Shown here one piece after another: positions 7,078-9,788 of a stretch of DNA of 9,788 bases. The notes under the pieces were generated by a model. That model was not told where the DNA came from. It saw only the letters and a list, made by a program, of their open reading frames with translations, and did no database searches. Positions within the stretch are counted from its first letter, which is position 1, and the number at the start of each line of letters is the position of its first letter. The stretch comes from Lentisphaeria bacterium. GTDB taxonomy: Bacteria > Verrucomicrobiota > Lentisphaeria > Victivallales > UBA1829. The translations under genes and the position numbers were made by a program. The DNA is taken from positions 1-9,788 of the forward strand of contig JAGAPM010000348.1 in the NCBI GenBank assembly GCA_017623265.1. The letters are read 5' to 3'.

Positions 7078-8193
7078 ATGGCACAAGACTTTCCGTTCAA
7101 GAACAAGTTTGCGATCGGGTATTATTTTCATTTCCCGGGCAAATTTATGGATACGATCCGTCCGTACATTCCGGCGTTGGCGGAGATTTACTTCCCGCTG
7201 CCGGGTATCCTTTCTGCCCGTGAGCTTTCCGGCGATGAAGAAGCGCAGCGTGCCCAGCTGGTGAAAGACCTGCGGGAATGTCGTGAAAACGGGATCAAAC
7301 TGGACCTGCTGATCAACGCCACCTGCTACGGGGAAAAATCCTACACTGCCGCATGGCGGAAGACTGTGGAAGGAGCGATCGAGTATCTGGACAGCTTCGG
7401 CCTCAAGCCGGAAGTTGTCACTACGACCAGCCCCTTTGTTGCGAAAAGTATCAAAAACCGCTGGCCGGAGATCGACATCCGCGGCTCGGTGAATCTGAAG
7501 ATCGGTTCCACCCTCGCTCTGGAATATGTGGAAGATCTGTACGATTCCTTCTATATGAACCGGGATTTGCAGCGTGACATTCCCACGCTCAAACTTTTTT
7601 CCGAATGGTGCAAAGCCCACGGCAAAAAACTCTGTATGCTTGCCAACAGCGGCTGCCTGCGGAACTGCCCCACTCAGGTCTTCCACGAAACACTGCTTGC
7701 CCACGGCTTCTGGCGCGCGGGTAATGAACGCAACCGGATGAAACAATCCCCCACGCTTTGTATGCAGTTGATCACGGAACAGAACAAGTACGAAGAAATT
7801 CTGCGTCAGACATGGGTTCGCCCGGAGGATCTGCACTACTACGATCCCTATGTGGAAGTGTTCAAACTCTCCACCCGTGACCCCTCGCTGGATGTTCCGA
7901 CCATCCTGAAGGCTTATTGCTACGGGAAATGGGATGGCGACCTGTGCGAGATCATCGACCCCCGTTTTGTGGAAGGTCTGCGCGGAAAGATCATTGATAA
8001 CTCCGCTTTCCCCGAAGATTGGGTCCCTTCCGGTATCGCCGGTTTGTGTGCGGTCAACTGCACCCACTGCGGAAAATGTACGGAAGTGCTGAAAAAGGTT
8101 CTCAAAGACAATCCGGATTACAAGCCGCCCATTGAAGAACAGTTCACTATGAACCTGAGCGGACTGACGATTGGGCAATACTCCTTCAAATAA
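7078..8193 (+). CDS. U32-peptidase-like Fe-S protein, divergent
   Basis: A 371-residue protein with no signal peptide. The middle matches the U32 (collagenase-like/UbiU-UbiV) pattern: a TIM-barrel-like stretch with TTTSPF (115-120) and RGSVNLKIGS (135-144), then LANSGCLRNCPTQVFHE (188-204), where C193, C197 and H203 match the family's NxGCxxxCP...H signature. In UbiU/UbiV-type members such cysteines hold a 4Fe-4S cluster. Unusual here is a C-terminal CAVNCTHCGKC (C324, C328, C331, C334), a ferredoxin-like spacing that could hold a cluster. C228 and C281/C290 are further candidates. Relatives act in prephenate-derived or ubiquinone hydroxylation, tRNA hydroxylation, or peptidase roles; the actual reaction here is unknown. 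Transcribed from its own strong promoter; the AGGAG site supports the start. No terminator is evident before the tRNA gene, 72 nt on. Confidence 0.65.
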   Translation: MAQDFPFKNKFAIGYYFHFPGKFMDTIRPYIPALAEIYFPLPGILSARELSGDEEAQRAQLVKDLRECRENGIKLDLLINATCYGEKSYTAAWRKTVEGAIEYLDSFGLKPEVVTTTSPFVAKSIKNRWPEIDIRGSVNLKIGSTLALEYVEDLYDSFYMNRDLQRDIPTLKLFSEWCKAHGKKLCMLANSGCLRNCPTQVFHETLLAHGFWRAGNERNRMKQSPTLCMQLITEQNKYEEILRQTWVRPEDLHYYDPYVEVFKLSTRDPSLDVPTILKAYCYGKWDGDLCEIIDPRFVEGLRGKIIDNSAFPEDWVPSGIAGLCAVNCTHCGKCTEVLKKVLKDNPDYKPPIEEQFTMNLSGLTIGQYSFK

Positions 8194-8219
8194 AATTCGG
8201 TTCTTTTTTGGTTTCCCGC

Positions 8220-8247
8220 TTGATTTTTTGCCCCTTTATGCTAAAGT
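8220..8247 (+). promoter_or_regulatory. Probable tRNA-Gln promoter (extended -10)
   Basis: TTGATT (8220-8225), a 16-nt spacer and TAAAGT (8242-8247), with TGC immediately before it, make an extended -10 promoter. The start would fall near 8254, about 12 nt before the mature tRNA 5' end. The site lies within 60 nt of the preceding stop codon. Confidence 0.5.
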
Positions 8248-8265
8248 AATGGGCATGTCTTCCGC

Positions 8266-8339
8266 AACCTCATGGTGTAATGGTAGCACAAGTGGTTTTG
8301 GTCCACTTAGTTCAAGTTCGAATCTTGATGAGGTTGCCA
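8266..8339 (+). tRNA. tRNA-Gln (anticodon TTG), CCA encoded
   Basis: A complete 74-nt cloverleaf can be drawn: acceptor AACCTCA/TGAGGTT (7 bp), T8-G9, D stem GTG/CAC with loop containing GG, A26, anticodon stem AGTGG/CCACT with loop TTTTGGT (anticodon TTG, reading CAA, Gln), a four-base variable loop TAGT, T stem TCAAG/CTTGA around TTCGAAT, discriminator G, then CCA. A15 can pair with T48 (Levitt pair). The first pairs are A1-T72, A2-T71, C3-G70, unlike the U1-A72, G2-C71, G3-C70 recognised by E. coli GlnRS. A T-run follows directly. Confidence 0.93.
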
Positions 8340-8349
8340 TTTTTTTGTC

Positions 8350-8370
8350 TTGATTGAATGGCTCAATCAA
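8350..8370. terminator. Hairpin between converging tRNA and PqqD-like gene
   Basis: TTGATTGA (8350-8357), loop ATGGC, TCAATCAA (8363-8370) is a perfect 8-bp stem. It lies 11 nt past the stop of the leftward PqqD-like gene and 10 nt past the tRNA end. A T7 run (8340-8346) precedes it and a CTTTT stretch follows it. It probably serves as a shared terminator for the converging units, though neither strand has an ideal U-tract right after the stem. Confidence 0.45.
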
Positions 8371-8381
8371 ACAACTTTTGA

Positions 8382-8780
8382 TTATTCGGCTTCGTTTTCC
8401 GCTTCTTCCGGCGGGAGTTCCACAGCGATCAGAGCGCGCTGCATCATATTGCCGACATATTGCATCATCAGGGTACGGGCTTCAAAGAAGGAAAGTTTTT
8501 CCCGATCGATAAACCACTGGATCAAATCCCGCATGCGGATCGGTTCCGTTTTGATCAACCGGTACAGTTCACAGTTGAAACCGGTGAGCAGATGCTTTTT
8601 ATAATCCTGCATTTTCCAGATCACATTAATGATTTTTGCAAAGATACCGTGGCGCAGTTTGATCTTCAACTGAATGTAATCTTCGCCTTCTGCATCCAGA
8701 ACCGCAGCATTATTAATGCGGACTGTGGCATTCATCTGCCGCTCGAATGAGATGGGCTTTATTTGCTTTTTCTTTGCCAT
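8382..8780 (-). CDS. PqqD-like small protein (winged-helix/RRE-type fold likely)
   Basis: A 132-residue protein with a basic start (MAKKK). The C-terminal half follows the PqqD pattern: KKHLLTGFNCELYRLI (61-76), corresponding to the conserved 'L...g..ly.lidG' strand-helix; then RDLIQWFIDREKLSFFEAR (84-102), corresponding to the 'v.ela..l...y.....a' helix; then a last helix and MMQRALIAVEL (112-122), the 'l...gli' end. PqqD-fold proteins bind peptide leaders (RiPP recognition elements) or act as partners in other modification or export systems. This one lacks any enzymatic motif, and the tail (123-132) is acidic. AGGA in the preceding gene gives a ribosome site, and only 3 nt separate the two genes, so they are coupled. 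The PqqD relation is from pattern, not a search; which partner it serves is unknown. Confidence 0.6.
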   Translation of the reverse strand: MAKKKQIKPISFERQMNATVRINNAAVLDAEGEDYIQLKIKLRHGIFAKIINVIWKMQDYKKHLLTGFNCELYRLIKTEPIRMRDLIQWFIDREKLSFFEARTLMMQYVGNMMQRALIAVELPPEEAENEAE

Positions 8781-8783
8781 GGA

Positions 8784-9704
8784 TCAGTCCTTTGCCGTCA
8801 GTTTCGGCTGAAAAATGTCTTTCAATTTTTCCCGTTCTTTGGAGAATTGGGAGCCGAGATGTTCGAATGCGTAGATACGATTTTCAGATTTTTTGTGGAA
8901 TGCAGAAGCAAAACCATGCCACCAGGGACCGAGCAGGAAATCAAAGCCGAACTTTCCTCTGGCGCGGTAATCGATCTCCACCGTTTCGCAGCCGTTTACC
9001 GGCGGGAGCTTCCGGATGTCACGGATCGCATAGCGTCTTGCGTAGAGACAGCGGTGATAAAAGTTTGCCGTATCGGCGCCCTGCATATAGATGTCTGCCA
9101 AGCCGAACCGGTGAACGCTGATCTTGTAATGTTTTGCATTTTCAAAGTTCATTGTGATGGAGGTCGGAACCGCTTCCAGATCCATGAACCGGTATCCTTC
9201 CGGCAGACTTGCTTCCAATCCGAACAGGGCAAAATACTGCCGTTTGGTTACCGGATCCGGCGCGTTGTCCGTAAAGGAATCCAACATCGGCACGACCAGT
9301 TCTGCCATATCCTTACTGTACTTGTCAAACGTCCATTCGCACAGGAACATTTTTGCAGAATTGAACGCACTGGCATAGAACCGTTCCCCCTGCCGGGTGT
9401 GGGCAAGGTAGACTTTGCCGTTTGCATGGCGCGTGAAACGGAGCTTCGGGGCAGCATCTTCACCCAGAAAACGGCGATGAACTTCTTCAATGATCCGCTC
9501 AATATCCGGCGCAGCGTTCACTTTCCGCCAGGAAAACTGTCCCATGGGACCTTTTTCCGTGGCAAAGGAGAACCGTCCTCCCCGCTCCACATCCTCCAGC
9601 GAATAGGCAGTGATCTCCCAGTCCCGGGGGAGCAGAAAAGAAAAACCGGACATTGCTGTCCGGAATTGAGGGTGTCTGAAATGTTTGGAATCAACCATGT
9701 TCAT
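8784..9704 (-). CDS. Unrecognised ~306-residue protein with two similar halves
   Basis: I do not recognise this family. From the ATG at 9704 it has 306 residues, no signal peptide, no membrane segment and no catalytic motif. It seems to be a duplication. GFSFLLPRDWEI (20-31) resembles GLEASLPEGYRF (162-173), and an aromatic strand followed by an amphipathic helix ending in DSF (about 120-144) resembles one ending in DIF (about 276-298). Each half has the look of an alpha/beta domain beginning 'F.LP.gW' and ending in a helix plus 'SF', as in PsbP/DUF1795-like folds; that is only a guess. The start is uncertain: ATG at 9698 (ATGGTTGA overlap with the upstream stop) is equally good, and TTG at 9731 is possible but would overlap the upstream gene by 41 nt. 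None has a strong ribosome site, which fits translational coupling to the ABC gene. Three nt separate it from the PqqD-like gene. Confidence 0.75.
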   Translation of the reverse strand: MNMVDSKHFRHPQFRTAMSGFSFLLPRDWEITAYSLEDVERGGRFSFATEKGPMGQFSWRKVNAAPDIERIIEEVHRRFLGEDAAPKLRFTRHANGKVYLAHTRQGERFYASAFNSAKMFLCEWTFDKYSKDMAELVVPMLDSFTDNAPDPVTKRQYFALFGLEASLPEGYRFMDLEAVPTSITMNFENAKHYKISVHRFGLADIYMQGADTANFYHRCLYARRYAIRDIRKLPPVNGCETVEIDYRARGKFGFDFLLGPWWHGFASAFHKKSENRIYAFEHLGSQFSKEREKLKDIFQPKLTAKD

Positions 9705-9788
9705 CACGGATGGACCCGGTATCGATGTCAAGGTCAGACACGTTTTCGATGTGGTCGATCTTACCCTGATCGATCCATACGATTCTGG
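9691..9788 (-). CDS. C-terminal end of a probable ABC transporter ATPase (partial)
   Basis: Reading leftward from the window edge, an open frame of 31 codons ends in TGA at 9693-9691. It begins RIVWIDQGKIDHIENV, which matches the conserved end of ABC ATPase domains that follows the H-loop histidine (usually 'aDrIivLdqGkI.e.G'). It continues with an acidic tail (DLDIDTGSIRDEHG). The Walker and signature motifs lie outside the window, so assignment rests on this one stretch. The stop overlaps the start region of the next gene by 8 or 14 nt, indicating an operon. Whether the protein is a stand-alone ATPase or a fused permease-ATPase exporter cannot be seen. Confidence 0.6.
   Translation of the reverse strand, partial: RIVWIDQGKIDHIENVSDLDIDTGSIRDEHG

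Noticed and set aside
7036..8178. Open frame of 380 codons opposite the U32-like gene
   Set aside because: Same kind of shadow: it covers the antisense of a gene with a good promoter, ribosome site and family motifs.
8264..8337. Alternative tRNA register with acceptor GCAACCT/AGGTTGC
   Set aside because: It removes U8, leaves two unpaired bases between T stem and acceptor, and loses the encoded CCA. The 8266-8339 register satisfies all standard positions.
9705..9731. TTG start at 9731 for the ~306-residue protein
   Set aside because: It would overlap the coding end of the ABC-like gene by 41 nt and has no ribosome site. ATG starts at 9704 or 9698 lie at the upstream stop, as expected for coupled genes.

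Overview
The window is ordinary bacterial chromosome of moderate GC (about 50-55% by eye), dense in genes. Genes have mostly ATG starts, short intergenic gaps, recognisable Shine-Dalgarno sites and sigma70-like promoters. The gene set (RuvB, PrmA, transketolase, a U32-like Fe-S protein, a CehA/McbA-like PHP protein, a PqqD-like protein) fits a Gram-negative anaerobe, and I would guess the PVC superphylum (Lentisphaerota/Verrucomicrobiota). This is an impression from protein flavour, not shown by any marker here. There is no transposase, integrase, phage gene or CRISPR array.

Layout. Positions 1-345 hold no convincing gene. They are a mosaic of short GC-rich stem-loops and direct repeats. Positions 424-4676 are a leftward gene cluster, probably one operon, in the order ruvB, a PHP metallohydrolase, a DMT/EamA transporter and prmA, with gaps of 33, 12 and 11 nt. 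An AT-rich divergent promoter region (4677-4785) separates it from rightward tkt (4786-6783). After tkt lies a compact GC-rich structure (6795-6963): a 24-bp outer inverted repeat enclosing three abutting hairpins, the first of which is also an intrinsic terminator. A strong promoter (TTGACA-16-TATATT with extended -10) then drives a U32-peptidase-like gene (7078-8193), followed by a tRNA-Gln(UUG) gene with encoded CCA (8266-8339) and its own promoter.

The right end is a tightly coupled leftward operon that enters from outside the window. It comprises the last 31 codons of a probable ABC transporter ATPase (9691-9788), an unrecognised protein of about 306 residues that looks internally duplicated (8784-9704), and a 132-residue PqqD-like protein (8382-8780). 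Overlaps and gaps of a few bases suggest translational coupling.

How the genes work together. ruvB (recombination), prmA (ribosome modification) and tkt (pentose phosphate pathway) are housekeeping genes and do not form one pathway. The parts most worth pursuing are the ABC/duplicated-protein/PqqD-like cassette, the closed four-way-junction element after tkt, and the U32-like protein with an extra C-terminal four-cysteine motif.
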